A stretch of 56,423 bases of DNA, from NCBI GenBank assembly GCA_016192105.1, contig JACPUV010000017.1, positions 1 to 56,423 on the forward strand, in the 5' to 3' direction. Source of the DNA: Sphingobacteriales bacterium (GTDB lineage Bacteria > Bacteroidota > Bacteroidia > Chitinophagales > Chitinophagaceae). Positions within the stretch are counted from its first letter, which is position 1, and every line of letters begins with the position of its first letter. The notes below the pieces were generated by a model that saw only the letters and a program-made list of their open reading frames with translations, had not been told where the DNA came from and ran no database searches. Below, piece by piece: positions 17,647 through 25,447 of this stretch. Both the position numbers and the translations under genes were made by a program.

Positions 17647-17654
17647 CAAACTTA
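17647..17654 (-). promoter_or_regulatory. Predicted promoter -7 box of the seven-gene operon
   Basis: On the minus strand the bases read TAAGTTTG, matching TAnnTTTG. Transcription would begin near 17640, about 33 bases before the DprA-like start codon. No good TTG -33 element stands at the usual distance; an operator-like palindrome overlaps the box. Confidence 0.5.
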
Positions 17655-17670
17655 CTAATTATATTAGTAA
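17652..17670. promoter_or_regulatory. Operator-like dyad over the operon promoter
   Basis: TTACTAAT (17652-17659) and ATTAGTAA (17663-17670) are perfect inverted 8-base arms with a TAT spacer. The dyad overlaps the upstream edge of the predicted -7 box, where a dimeric repressor would block transcription. No regulator gene is adjacent. Confidence 0.5.
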
Positions 17671-18175
17671 ATTTCTACTTCTCACACAATATAATGTAAA
17701 TGAGGGATTTCAGTATCTAAATTCGGTAGATTTCTCGGTCTCCATGTATTAAAAAACAGCCAGGTCGTCTTAATCATCTTACTGTTCTTTATATCATAAT
17801 CTTGTCTCTCTTATCTACAAATCCTTAACACTTTCATTTGCCTAGTCAGCCCTTGTCAATGCTTTTCATTTGGAATTTCCTAATGGTCTTTACATCTATT
17901 TCAATGGTTTATAGCCATTTGTACAAGTTATAACAAGTAGAATATTACCCTTTTTGCATTCTGACTTACCAACCATTGTCGTTCTTATCAAATAATTTGC
18001 CTTACATGGGTTAATAATAATATGGCTTAATAAAAATCCACGCCTAAACTGGTATTGATTTCAGTGAATACGTTTTGGTAAACTCTTTTCCTGGCATTCC
18101 AATCCATGACTGAAAAATTAATGCCTTGGCTTTTGCCAAATCTGCTTTCATATGATTACTGTTAAATGAATTATC
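17671..18175. other. AT-rich gene-free stretch upstream of the operon
   Basis: About 500 bases of AT-rich sequence with stops in all frames. I see no gene or RNA. It appears to be part of the decayed region that extends to the integrase gene. Confidence 0.4.
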
Positions 18176-18690
18176 TTAAATCCCTTCAACATATTTATGA
18201 TTAACTATCACCTGAATCATTTGCATCTCAATTTCCTTTACCCTCTTTCCCGTTGCAAAAAATCCATTCACTTTTTCACGCAAAAGTTTCCGGCCTAGCT
18301 GTCCCTTCTTTGATAGTATCATGCATTTTTTTAAAGGAAAAGTCATTTCCATTGTCGCAGTTTGAATATATGGCGGTTGCTCAATACAAATGTCTGAGAT
18401 TATCCTTGATATAATCTGTTGGTCCAAGTGTACTTGGGTCGTAGTATACATGTATATGCTCCGTAGAAATTTATGCTCCTTCGTAATTAATATAGCGCAC
18501 CACATTTCAAGCAATGAATCAAAATAAATTCCTAACTGCTATTTCTTCTTTGTAAGACCGTATTAAAACTTAGCTTGCATCTGGTAGATTTAAAATGTCT
18601 AGTGAATTCGTATTTAATGGTCGATATCAACTAGGTAACTGACATTTATTTCGATGACATCTCTTGTAAAACCGGTCTTTACTTCATAAT
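18176..18690 (-). pseudogene. Decayed coding remnants, origin unknown
   Basis: A 112-codon frame (18514 to 18176) reads like protein over its second half (TATMEMTFPLKKCMILSKKG, then GFFATGKRVKEIEMQMIQVI), but its start is unconvincing. Just upstream another frame gives YEVKTGFTRDVIEINVSYLV followed by a stop at about 18618. Together they look like pieces of a gene or genes broken by indels. No family recognised. Confidence 0.35.
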
Positions 18691-18897
18691 TGCAGTATTC
18701 CAACATGTTTTAGTCCAGAATATGGCTTTGTTTGAACAGGCAGTTGTATTTTACTCTCGACCTGCGCCTGACGAAATAATCTGACTATACACCAGTTTTT
18801 GATTATCAGGGGCAGCCCCTGATCTTGTGGTATAAAGATGTCGGTGGCCAATAGTACCCTTACCATCTGTAAACCTTTATACTGAAATCAACAAACA

Positions 18898-19405
18898 TCA
18901 TGCTAAACGAAGACCTTTGATTTTATCAATAAATGTTCCAATATCTGCAACATCAATTTTGATTTCCCATTTTTTACATTTCTCGAATACGACTTCGTAC
19001 TGATCATCAATTATTCATTCAAAAAGTATGTCAATCCCCGTAGGCTACCTGACAGTTTTTCCTTATGTTTCGCGTGGTTTAATACAGTTTCAACCCTAAT
19101 TTTTTTTTGTAAATAATGGGTAATTTCCTTTTCATACTCCTGCCAATCAATATCAGACTTCTTTGGTTAGTCATGTATCAGATTTAATAAAAAAAGATTT
19201 CTTACATTCTCCCCTTACTGTTTGTTTCACGTTCACAGTTTAGATAATAGTAGCATTGAAATCATCACTTGTTTCGATCTTGAGTTCAATAAGGTCAATA
19301 TCAGTTTTATCCTGGGCCTTAAGATCATCAGTAAGTATAATTACAAAACGCAAACTTTTATTCCTCAAGGCTATAGATGTCAAGATGAAATTAATTTCAA
19401 TATAC
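18898..19405 (-). pseudogene. Degraded gene next to the integrase, with at least two stops and two frameshifts
   Basis: Read on the minus strand, successive pieces in alternating frames form good protein sequence: SLRFVIILTDDLKAQDKTDI and IELKIETSDDFNATII then a stop; KQTVRGECKKSFFIKSDT then a stop; after a frame change DIDWQEYEKEITHYLQKKIR and KLSGSLRGLTYFLNE then a stop; after another change DQYEVVFEKCKKWEIKIDVA through KGLRLA and TGA at 18898. The order is continuous over 500 bases, so this is one dead gene or two short ones. I cannot name the family. It shows the region between operon and integrase is an older, decaying part of the element. Confidence 0.5.
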
Positions 19406-19412
19406 CTTTTCC

Positions 19413-20660
19413 CTAAATATCAATTCTGGCGAAGTCGATTTTTTTCGTCCCTTCAATAACTTCTCTTAACCCCACCTTATAATAATTCTCCGTAGTTTGT
19501 TCTTTTTCATGCCCCATCATTTTGGAGAGCACGGGTCTTTCAGCTCCATACCGTATCCACATCTGTGCATTTGTATGCCGGCCTGTCTTATTGCTCATTT
19601 TTCGTACTATTCCAGATTGTCTTGCCAATAATTTTAAATTCCGGTTATAGGCCTGGACTTCAATAAACAGTTTCTTCCTAAAAAGCAAAGGATTTTCAGG
19701 GTTTTTATCCCTGTATTTTTCTATTATTTCAGCTGCATATGGGAATTTAAACAAAGGGATAATGGTCGGATTGTTGTTTTTGTCCCGTTCTCCGATTATA
19801 TAGTCCCCTTGCTCAATATCATTAAACAACTGATCCTTCCTGAGTATTTGAAGGTCGTTATAATATAATCCTGTATACACCTGAAACAAGAACAAATCCC
19901 TGTCTCTTTGCAAACTAAAATCCTTCTCTTCAAAAACCAGTTTCCTTAATCGTTGAACTTCTTCTATTTCCAGGTGCTGTCCTTCTTTTTTCTTTGGTAC
20001 ACTTACTTTTATTTCTTCAAAATACCGCTCAATTTCTATAGGGTCCAGAAAATGATCCTTCTTGGCAGCATAGGTTAGTACCACTTTTAGTTTATCCCAG
20101 TAGGATTTAATTGTGGCTGGATCCATCTTCCCTTTCCTCCCCTTCAGGTTAGACAAATAGTTCTTAAACCTGGCAATCAGAGTTTCGTCTATTTCAGAAA
20201 AGCTGATACGACTCTGAAAATTGTTCAAGTGTAGTAAACAGGCATTATATTTTTCCCAGGTTACATCATCCAACCTGACTGTTTCTGGCGGCCGCCTGAT
20301 ATAGTTCTTGAAATAATCATTTAATATATTCCGCTCACCCCGGAACATTAATTCTTTATCGATTGCGTAGAAAGTAACCGGCTTATTCTGGGCATAGAAT
20401 CTTTTTACCAGGTCATTCAGTTTATTGATCGTCTCTGCAATTTTGCAGTTGATCTCAAAAAAGAAGGGGTGGTTATTTTTAACCCAGTGGTTTTCTTTCC
20501 CTTGCCACTGTTCAGTGGATACTTTAGCCGGCAGTTTAATTGGATAAAGCCTGGGAGCTTCGCCGGACAAGTATACACGGATAGAAATGCCATAAAGGCC
20601 ACTACTGTTGGTTGATTTCCGCCAATTGTGTCTGACGGAGATAGTTGGAACTCGTATCAT
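19413..20660 (-). CDS. Tyrosine-type site-specific integrase
   Basis: 415 residues with the Bacteroidota integrase layout: an N-terminal arm-binding domain (VPTISVRHNWRK...GISIRVYLSG), a SAM-like core-binding domain (about 100-200) and a catalytic domain. Catalytic landmarks: KTGRHTNAQMWIRYGAERPV (Lys in place of the first His of the usual HxxR box, an accepted variant), MMGHEKEQTTENYYKV with the nucleophile Tyr. The first catalytic Arg, normally in TGLRxxDL, appears as Tyr in YTGLYYNDLQIL, so activity may be altered or use a nearby Arg. The gene lies 212 bases from the 3' end of tRNA-Asn, the expected place for an element integrated there. The start ATG 20660 gives normal length. Confidence 0.85.
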   Translation of the reverse strand: MIRVPTISVRHNWRKSTNSSGLYGISIRVYLSGEAPRLYPIKLPAKVSTEQWQGKENHWVKNNHPFFFEINCKIAETINKLNDLVKRFYAQNKPVTFYAIDKELMFRGERNILNDYFKNYIRRPPETVRLDDVTWEKYNACLLHLNNFQSRISFSEIDETLIARFKNYLSNLKGRKGKMDPATIKSYWDKLKVVLTYAAKKDHFLDPIEIERYFEEIKVSVPKKKEGQHLEIEEVQRLRKLVFEEKDFSLQRDRDLFLFQVYTGLYYNDLQILRKDQLFNDIEQGDYIIGERDKNNNPTIIPLFKFPYAAEIIEKYRDKNPENPLLFRKKLFIEVQAYNRNLKLLARQSGIVRKMSNKTGRHTNAQMWIRYGAERPVLSKMMGHEKEQTTENYYKVGLREVIEGTKKIDFARIDI

Positions 20661-20726
20661 AATACCGCATTTTCTTTACCTCACTTTTCAAGTTCATCCC
20701 CAAAGTAGACAAGTTTGAACCTAAAA

Positions 20727-20788
20727 AAGTGTAACAAAAAGTGAAACAAAACTGGCGGGATTTGACGGGTTTTAACGGGAATCACGGG
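20727..20788. repeat. Phased short repeats beside the integrase gene (candidate arm-type sites)
   Basis: Two near-copies of AAGTGTAACAAA / AAGTGAAACAAA stand at about 20727-20750, followed by four [A/G]CGGG boxes starting at 20755, 20765, 20775 and 20784, close to one helical turn apart. Such phased repeats between integrase and att core are typical arm or accessory protein binding sites. Confidence 0.5.
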
Positions 20789-20795
20789 AAAAGAA

Positions 20796-20827
20796 AAACC
20801 CATGAAAGTATTGACTTACATGGGTTT
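20796..20827. repeat. 9-bp inverted repeat near the attachment site
   Basis: AAACCCATG (20796-20804) and CATGGGTTT (20819-20827) are perfect inverted arms around a 14-base loop, between the phased repeats and the tRNA. Likely part of the recombination or promoter region of the integrase. Confidence 0.4.
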
Positions 20828-20847
20828 GACTCGTTTTTAGTGATTTT

Positions 20848-20866
20848 AGGACTTTTTAAAAGTCCT
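20848..20866. terminator. Perfect 9-bp dyad just beyond tRNA-Asn
   Basis: AGGACTTTT and AAAAGTCCT flank a single T, six bases past the tRNA 3' end. It could end the tRNA transcript, though no long T-run follows, or be the integrase core-site dyad. Confidence 0.4.
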
Positions 20867-20872
20867 GTTTAG

Positions 20873-20946
20873 CTCCCCCTGCTGGACTTGAACCAGCGAC
20901 CCTCTGATTAACAGTCAGATGCTCTAACCAACTGAGCTAAAGGGGA
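20873..20946 (-). tRNA. tRNA-Asn (anticodon GTT)
   Basis: A complete cloverleaf of 74 bases on the minus strand. Acceptor arms TCCCCTT and AGGGGGA pair over seven bases with one G-T pair; D-arm AGCTCAGTTGGTTAGAGC; anticodon stem TCTGA/TCAGA around loop CTGTTAA giving GTT; T-arm GCTGG-TTCAAGT-CCAGC. CCA is not encoded. A tyrosine integrase gene lies beside its 3' end, so it is the likely attachment site of the accessory element on its left. Confidence 0.95.
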
Positions 20947-20964
20947 ATATTTTCCAGCTTTTTT

Positions 20965-21084
20965 ACACTGTCTGAACCAGTGTTCCTTTCGACCCTCTGA
21001 GTAATCCCGTACACCTGCCCGGCTATCCGGGATGCTGAGCTCTAACCCTGCCTACCGGCAGGCAGGCAACTGAGCTAAAGGGGA
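20965..21084 (-). pseudogene. tRNA-Asn pseudogene broken by palindromic inserts
   Basis: From 21084 downward the sequence repeats the tRNA-Asn 5' part exactly (TCCCCTTTAGCTCAGTTG), then a near-palindrome of 20 bases (21047-21066, arms CCTGCC and GGCAGG) interrupts the D-loop, after which GTTAGAGCT resumes. The anticodon arm is replaced by a longer GC-rich piece, then CAGAGGGTCG of the true tRNA returns, followed by a T-arm-like hairpin ACACTG-GTTCAGA-CAGTGT. The 3' acceptor strand is missing. It is a dead duplicate of the neighbouring tRNA; even its 5' flank resembles that of the intact gene. Confidence 0.65.
21047..21066. repeat. Palindromic mini-repeat inside the tRNA pseudogene
   Basis: A 20-base near-palindrome with arms CCTGCC and GGCAGG around TACCGGCA. 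It is inserted exactly where the D-loop would continue, so it behaves like a small mobile or repeated palindrome. Confidence 0.5.
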
Positions 21085-21200
21085 ATATATCCAGTCGGGA
21101 GTCAGTAGTCGGTAGTCTGTAGTCAAAACCACTGATATTCCTAATTGGGGTTGCAAAAATAGGGGATTTTGGGTTTTTAACAAGTTGTACACTCTGATTT

Positions 21201-21557
21201 TTAGCTAAAAATATTCCAGAAACCGCCTTCGTCCATCCCTACAAAAACCCCCTCCTCCCTTAACTCTACCGGCCAGTGCTTCAGGTAATAACCCTCCCCG
21301 CTTGTATTCCGGCCGTTTTCCAGCGAATATTTATAGCGGTGCAGGGGGCAAACCACATTTCCCAATGCATCAATATAGCCATCGGCAAGGATGCCCCCGG
21401 CATGCGGACATTTAAAGGCAAAGGCGAAAAACTGGTCCTTGAAACGGCCAATACAGATCTTTTTGCCCTTCAGCTCCGCCACAGCAATGCCGTTTTCGGC
21501 CCAATTGAGCTCGTTGGGATGATCGGCGAGTTTGTGGAAGGAAACGCCCTTTGGCAT
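21201..21557 (-). CDS. Rieske [2Fe-2S] domain protein
   Basis: 118 residues, a stand-alone Rieske ferredoxin. The cluster ligands are visible as CPHAGG and CPLHRYKY, the CxH...CxxH pattern with about 20 residues between. There is no signal peptide and no catalytic oxygenase domain, so it is probably a soluble electron carrier, comparable to NirD-type or dioxygenase ferredoxins. It lies alone between the tRNA region and hflX and marks the beginning of core chromosome. The redox partner is not in the neighbourhood. Confidence 0.85.
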   Translation of the reverse strand: MPKGVSFHKLADHPNELNWAENGIAVAELKGKKICIGRFKDQFFAFAFKCPHAGGILADGYIDALGNVVCPLHRYKYSLENGRNTSGEGYYLKHWPVELREEGVFVGMDEGGFWNIFS

Positions 21558-21730
21558 GGGATTAATAATTAATGATTATTGATTATTTCGTGGCATTGGA
21601 AAATTTCCTAACGTGAGAACATTCCGGTAAAAGCAATAATTAATAATAGCCCATAAAGTTTATTCAACCAATAGAAGTTTCTCCAACTCTAAACGACTAA
21701 ATAATCAATAATTTCCGCTTTAGGATCAGT

Positions 21731-22942
21731 TCAACCCGCAGCATCCTCCTCCCCATAAAAAAAATCGGTCTTATACGGATACCTGATCCTGTACAACTTC
21801 CGCACTTTATCGAGTACAGTCTTGCGCAGACCTTCAAGATTACGTCTTTCCACCGCGGCTACAAATACGGCATTGCCGCCTGTTTCGCCCTGCCAGCGGT
21901 CATACAGATCGTGCAGGATCTCCTTCTTCGTGTCTTCTTCCAGCCACTCGTCAAAAGTCTGCTTCTCGTAGAGGTCCATTTTATTGAAGATCGTAAGCGT
22001 GGGCTTCTCCGCAGCATTCAATTCCTGCAGGGTCTTGTTCACCACCGCGATCTGCTCCTCGTAATTGGGATGGGAAATATCGACCACATGCAATAAGATA
22101 TCGGCCTCCCGCACTTCATCCAGCGTACTCTTGAAACTTTCCACCAGGTGGTGCGGCAGCTTGCGAATGAATCCTACCGTATCGCTTAAAAGAAAGGGCG
22201 TGTTCTCATACACCACTTTGCTGGTGGTGGTGTCGAGGGTGGCAAACAGCTTGTTCTCGGCAAATACATCCCGCTTGCTGAGCAGGTTCATCAGGGTACT
22301 CTTGCCCACATTGGTATAACCCACCAGGGCCACCCGGATAAACTCACCACGGTCCTTGCGCTGGGTAAACGCCTGTTTATCGATCTCGGCCAGCCGCTTC
22401 TTCAACAAGGTGATCTTATCCCGCACAATACGACGGTCGGTCTCGATCTCCGACTCCCCGGGACCCCTGGTACCGATCCCGCCACCGAGGCGTTCGAGGT
22501 GTTTCCACATCCCTCTTAACCGGGGCAAAATATACTGGTACTGGGCCAGCTCCACCTGGGCCCTGGCCTGGGCTGTCCTGGCGCGACGGGCAAAAATGTC
22601 GAGGATCAGGTCACTCCGGTCAATGGTCTTGACATCGAGGGCCTTTTCAATATTGTTGATCTGGGCCCCGCTAAGCTCATCGTCAAAGATCACCACTTTG
22701 ATATCCTTGCCTTGTATATACTGGCGGATCTCTTCGAGTTTTCCCTTGCCCACAAAATGACGGCTGTCCGGATGCGGCAGTTTCTGGGTAAACCGCTTTA
22801 CTGTAACCGCCCCGGCTGTTTCGGCCAGGAAGGCCAGTTCATCCAGGTACTCGATCACCTGTGCTTCGGTCTGGTCCTTCTGCACCAGGGCCACGAGCAC
22901 CGCTTTCTCATTCTGCTGTATCTTATTCGCTTTGTCGATCAT
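21731..22942 (-). CDS. hflX: GTPase HflX
   Basis: 403 residues. The N-terminal HflX domain contains FVGKGKLEEI and VIFDDELSGAQINNIEKAL; then the family-typical GGIGTRGPGESEIETDRR; then the G domain with Walker A GYTNVGKST, switch region TLDTTTSKV, DTVGFI and NKMD. HflX binds ribosomes and helps split or rescue stalled ones under stress. The open frame extends 61 codons further upstream, but that extension is not family-like; ATG 22942 follows a TAACTTTG -7 box by about 30 bases, so I placed the start there. Confidence 0.95.
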   Translation of the reverse strand: MIDKANKIQQNEKAVLVALVQKDQTEAQVIEYLDELAFLAETAGAVTVKRFTQKLPHPDSRHFVGKGKLEEIRQYIQGKDIKVVIFDDELSGAQINNIEKALDVKTIDRSDLILDIFARRARTAQARAQVELAQYQYILPRLRGMWKHLERLGGGIGTRGPGESEIETDRRIVRDKITLLKKRLAEIDKQAFTQRKDRGEFIRVALVGYTNVGKSTLMNLLSKRDVFAENKLFATLDTTTSKVVYENTPFLLSDTVGFIRKLPHHLVESFKSTLDEVREADILLHVVDISHPNYEEQIAVVNKTLQELNAAEKPTLTIFNKMDLYEKQTFDEWLEEDTKKEILHDLYDRWQGETGGNAVFVAAVERRNLEGLRKTVLDKVRKLYRIRYPYKTDFFYGEEDAAG

Positions 22943-22974
22943 AATAAAAAGTCCCCCGCAGGGCGAGGGATAGG

Positions 22975-22982
22975 CAAAGTTA
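22975..22982 (-). promoter_or_regulatory. -7 promoter box of hflX
   Basis: TAACTTTG on the minus strand, matching TAnnTTTG, 32 bases before the hflX start codon. It supports ATG 22942 and lies inside the longer frame, arguing against that longer start. Confidence 0.45.
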
Positions 22983-23181
22983 ATTGATTTCTTATCCCCG
23001 GGCCCGCTGCTGTTTATACTAATGGGAAGTATTGCTTTGATGCAAATCAGGATCCCACGCGGAAAACTGATGATAGTATCCGGCGGAGAGAGGTTATACC
23101 CTTGCTCCGGGAAACCGGGCTCCATATATCACCAATTTTTTAAACACGGTTGAACCCATTTTATATCAGAACAGGGGCTGT

Positions 23182-24675
23182 TTACCATTCGAATACCAGG
23201 GTCTTTTCCCCACGTACGACCCGGCCGTTCTGGATACCGGCCCTCCAGCCGGTAATAGTATTGAGCAGGGTCTTGGTCGCATCGGTAAGCAGCGGATCGG
23301 CAGAAGAAACGATCGTGGTGCTGCTGATCTTCCCGTCTTTCTCCACCACCAGTTTTACTTCCACTTTACCGGTCTTTTTAATGTTTTGTTCCTTTTTATA
23401 CGCATCTATCCGTTGCCGCAGGATCGTTTTTTCGCTTTCTCCAAGGCTGCTGAATGTGGGGTCTATTTCCATTTTAACAAATAACTTATCCTGGTCTAGT
23501 TCATGCCGCACAGGGCCCGGAGCATCGGGCAGGTTGGTAAGTGTGGGTAGTTCCTTTGGTACTTCTGCCTGAAAATCTGCATTCCTGTCTTGTCCTGCCA
23601 CCGATGTAATTATTTTCAATCCTGTCAACAGGTATTCTCCGTTCACATCACTGAAAATCCAATCCGCTTTCTCCACCCTGCCGTTTGGAAACAGCAGATC
23701 CGTGGTTGAAAAATACTGCTCTGTAACTTTCTTCCATACCGGCTTTTGAATAACCTGACCCTTGCGGTTCATAAGTCCCCATAAACCGGCCAGTTTAAAA
23801 TAAAACCCATCTGCGTAGTGATTGCTGCTGAGCTTCACCGAGTCTGCTTTAAACTCCAGTGTCAGTCGTCCTTGCTTATCCAGTACCACCCATTGATTCC
23901 CCTTTGAAAGGTACATATTGGCTTCAGCCAGATCCGTCATATAATGAGTGTACTTATATGGCTTTACCAATTTACCTGTTTCCACGTTATGTAATCCGAT
24001 CCCCTTTCCTGTCTTTACCACCAATACAGGGCCGTAAATGGTGATGATCTGTGTCCATGCCTGATTATACAGCAGATGATTAATGGTATCCACCACTCCT
24101 TCTCCCTTTGGCATTACTGCAACCATCCATTTATTACGGTCAGTTATGATACGGGTGCGTACCGACGACATACCAGGAATCGTATCTATGGGGTTTAATT
24201 GTTCATCAAAAACAAAGCCTGTTGTTAAAGAACAGGCGACAAACCACATCGTCCTGAAATGACGCCCGGTATAGTTAAAAACCGGGGACAACACTTTTCC
24301 GGTTGAAGCAACATAGAATCCAAATTGATTCCCGATTCGGGTCTGGTAATAACCCTTTATATCGTCGATCCTGCTTAGTTGATCCAACTCCACCGGAATA
24401 ACAAATACCCCGTTTTGCTGGTCAAAAACACCTTTTTTCTTTTTTCCAAGTGAATCCGTTCGTTTTACAACACTTAATGAGCGGCCCCAGCGTTTTATAT
24501 TTTGTTCCAATGATGTCCAGCTGCCCAGTTCCGCTCCCGCCGGTGACATTAATCGCGTGTTTTGCTGCTGACGCAGCAGTATATTGCCATTGGTAAATTT
24601 CTTCAGGGTATCTGTTTGTGCAGCGATTTGTACGGAACAGCAAATAAATAGGATAAAGCCTGTAATTTGTTTCAT
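23182..24675 (-). CDS. Secreted WG-repeat-like protein with TonB-type C-terminal domain
   Basis: 497 residues. The start MKQITGFILFICCSVQIAAQ is a signal peptide; I therefore placed the start at 24675, not at 24711. The long middle part contains WG-like strands such as KGIGLHNVETGKLVKPYKYT and LAGLWGLMNRKGQVIQKPVW, which resemble the beta-strand WG repeats of Bacteroidota periplasmic proteins. The last about 90 residues (KVEVKLVVEKDGKISSTTIV, then GWRAGIQNGRVVRGEKTLVF) match the periplasmic TonB C-terminal fold without a membrane anchor. A role in the envelope is likely, but specific function is unknown. Confidence 0.6.
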   Translation of the reverse strand: MKQITGFILFICCSVQIAAQTDTLKKFTNGNILLRQQQNTRLMSPAGAELGSWTSLEQNIKRWGRSLSVVKRTDSLGKKKKGVFDQQNGVFVIPVELDQLSRIDDIKGYYQTRIGNQFGFYVASTGKVLSPVFNYTGRHFRTMWFVACSLTTGFVFDEQLNPIDTIPGMSSVRTRIITDRNKWMVAVMPKGEGVVDTINHLLYNQAWTQIITIYGPVLVVKTGKGIGLHNVETGKLVKPYKYTHYMTDLAEANMYLSKGNQWVVLDKQGRLTLEFKADSVKLSSNHYADGFYFKLAGLWGLMNRKGQVIQKPVWKKVTEQYFSTTDLLFPNGRVEKADWIFSDVNGEYLLTGLKIITSVAGQDRNADFQAEVPKELPTLTNLPDAPGPVRHELDQDKLFVKMEIDPTFSSLGESEKTILRQRIDAYKKEQNIKKTGKVEVKLVVEKDGKISSTTIVSSADPLLTDATKTLLNTITGWRAGIQNGRVVRGEKTLVFEW

Positions 24676-24809
24676 CTGAACAATCATAAATGATGAATGA
24701 AGATAGGCCAAAAAGCAGGTTCAGCTGCTCAATAACGGTGGAAAAAAATAAACTCATCCGGTGTTTTTCCATGGCTGTGCCGACAGACGGAGCGATATTC
24801 ACCCTATAA

Positions 24810-25379
24810 ATGAAACGTATGGGACTATCCATTCACTACCACGGTACCATTAAAGACAAAGCCCTCCTGCCCCAGCTGGCAGCGGAGATGAAAGACATCT
24901 GTGAAAACCTGAACTGGGAGTATCATTACTTTGAACCGGAAGAAAAAGATGAACTGGAAGGGATCTATTTCGCCCCCGAAGATTGTGAACCCTTGTTCCT
25001 GACTTTTAACGCAGAAGGCCGCCTGCTCTCCCCGATCAGCCAGATCACCCGCGATATGCTGGTGGAGCACGGGCTGGATCCGGAACTGATCTATACCATC
25101 AGTACCAAAACACAGTACGCGGGTATGGATGCGCATATCGCCATCATCCGGCTCTTCCGCTATATCAGTAAAAAGTATTTCAGCCAGTTTGAACTGCACG
25201 ATGAAGGCAATTACTGGGAAACGGGTGATGTGTCGGTGCTGAAAGGTCAGTTTAGCGCTTATGGACAGGCGATCCGCTCCTTCACGGAGGCCCTGCATGA
25301 ATTACAGCTGCCGCCCGATGAAAGTCCGGACTCGCTCGCCAGCCGGATCGAGGAATTGCTTCGGAAAAGAAATAGCTGA
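24810..25379 (+). CDS. Conserved hypothetical protein, 189 residues
   Basis: A soluble protein with no signal peptide and no membrane segment. It begins MKRMGLSIHYHGTI and contains a long acidic middle part (FEPEEKDELEGIYFAPEDCE). The codon use is that of its neighbours and the frame is clean over its whole length, so it is a real gene. I recall similar proteins in Bacteroidota without assigned function. It is divergent from the WG-repeat-like gene and convergent with the chloride channel gene. Confidence 0.7.
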   Translation: MKRMGLSIHYHGTIKDKALLPQLAAEMKDICENLNWEYHYFEPEEKDELEGIYFAPEDCEPLFLTFNAEGRLLSPISQITRDMLVEHGLDPELIYTISTKTQYAGMDAHIAIIRLFRYISKKYFSQFELHDEGNYWETGDVSVLKGQFSAYGQAIRSFTEALHELQLPPDESPDSLASRIEELLRKRNS

Positions 25380-25447
25380 TTGTTGTGGAGAATTTCTATG
25401 AAAAAAGAACTGAACAAGCTGCCTGTTGAATTGAATAACGAGGCGGA

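Noticed and set aside
18684..18866. 60-codon frame on the minus strand
   Set aside because: It is part of the decayed region; neighbouring frames look equally protein-like, so no single frame is convincing.
20965..21084. Second functional tRNA gene
   Set aside because: D-loop and anticodon arm are interrupted and the 3' acceptor strand is missing.
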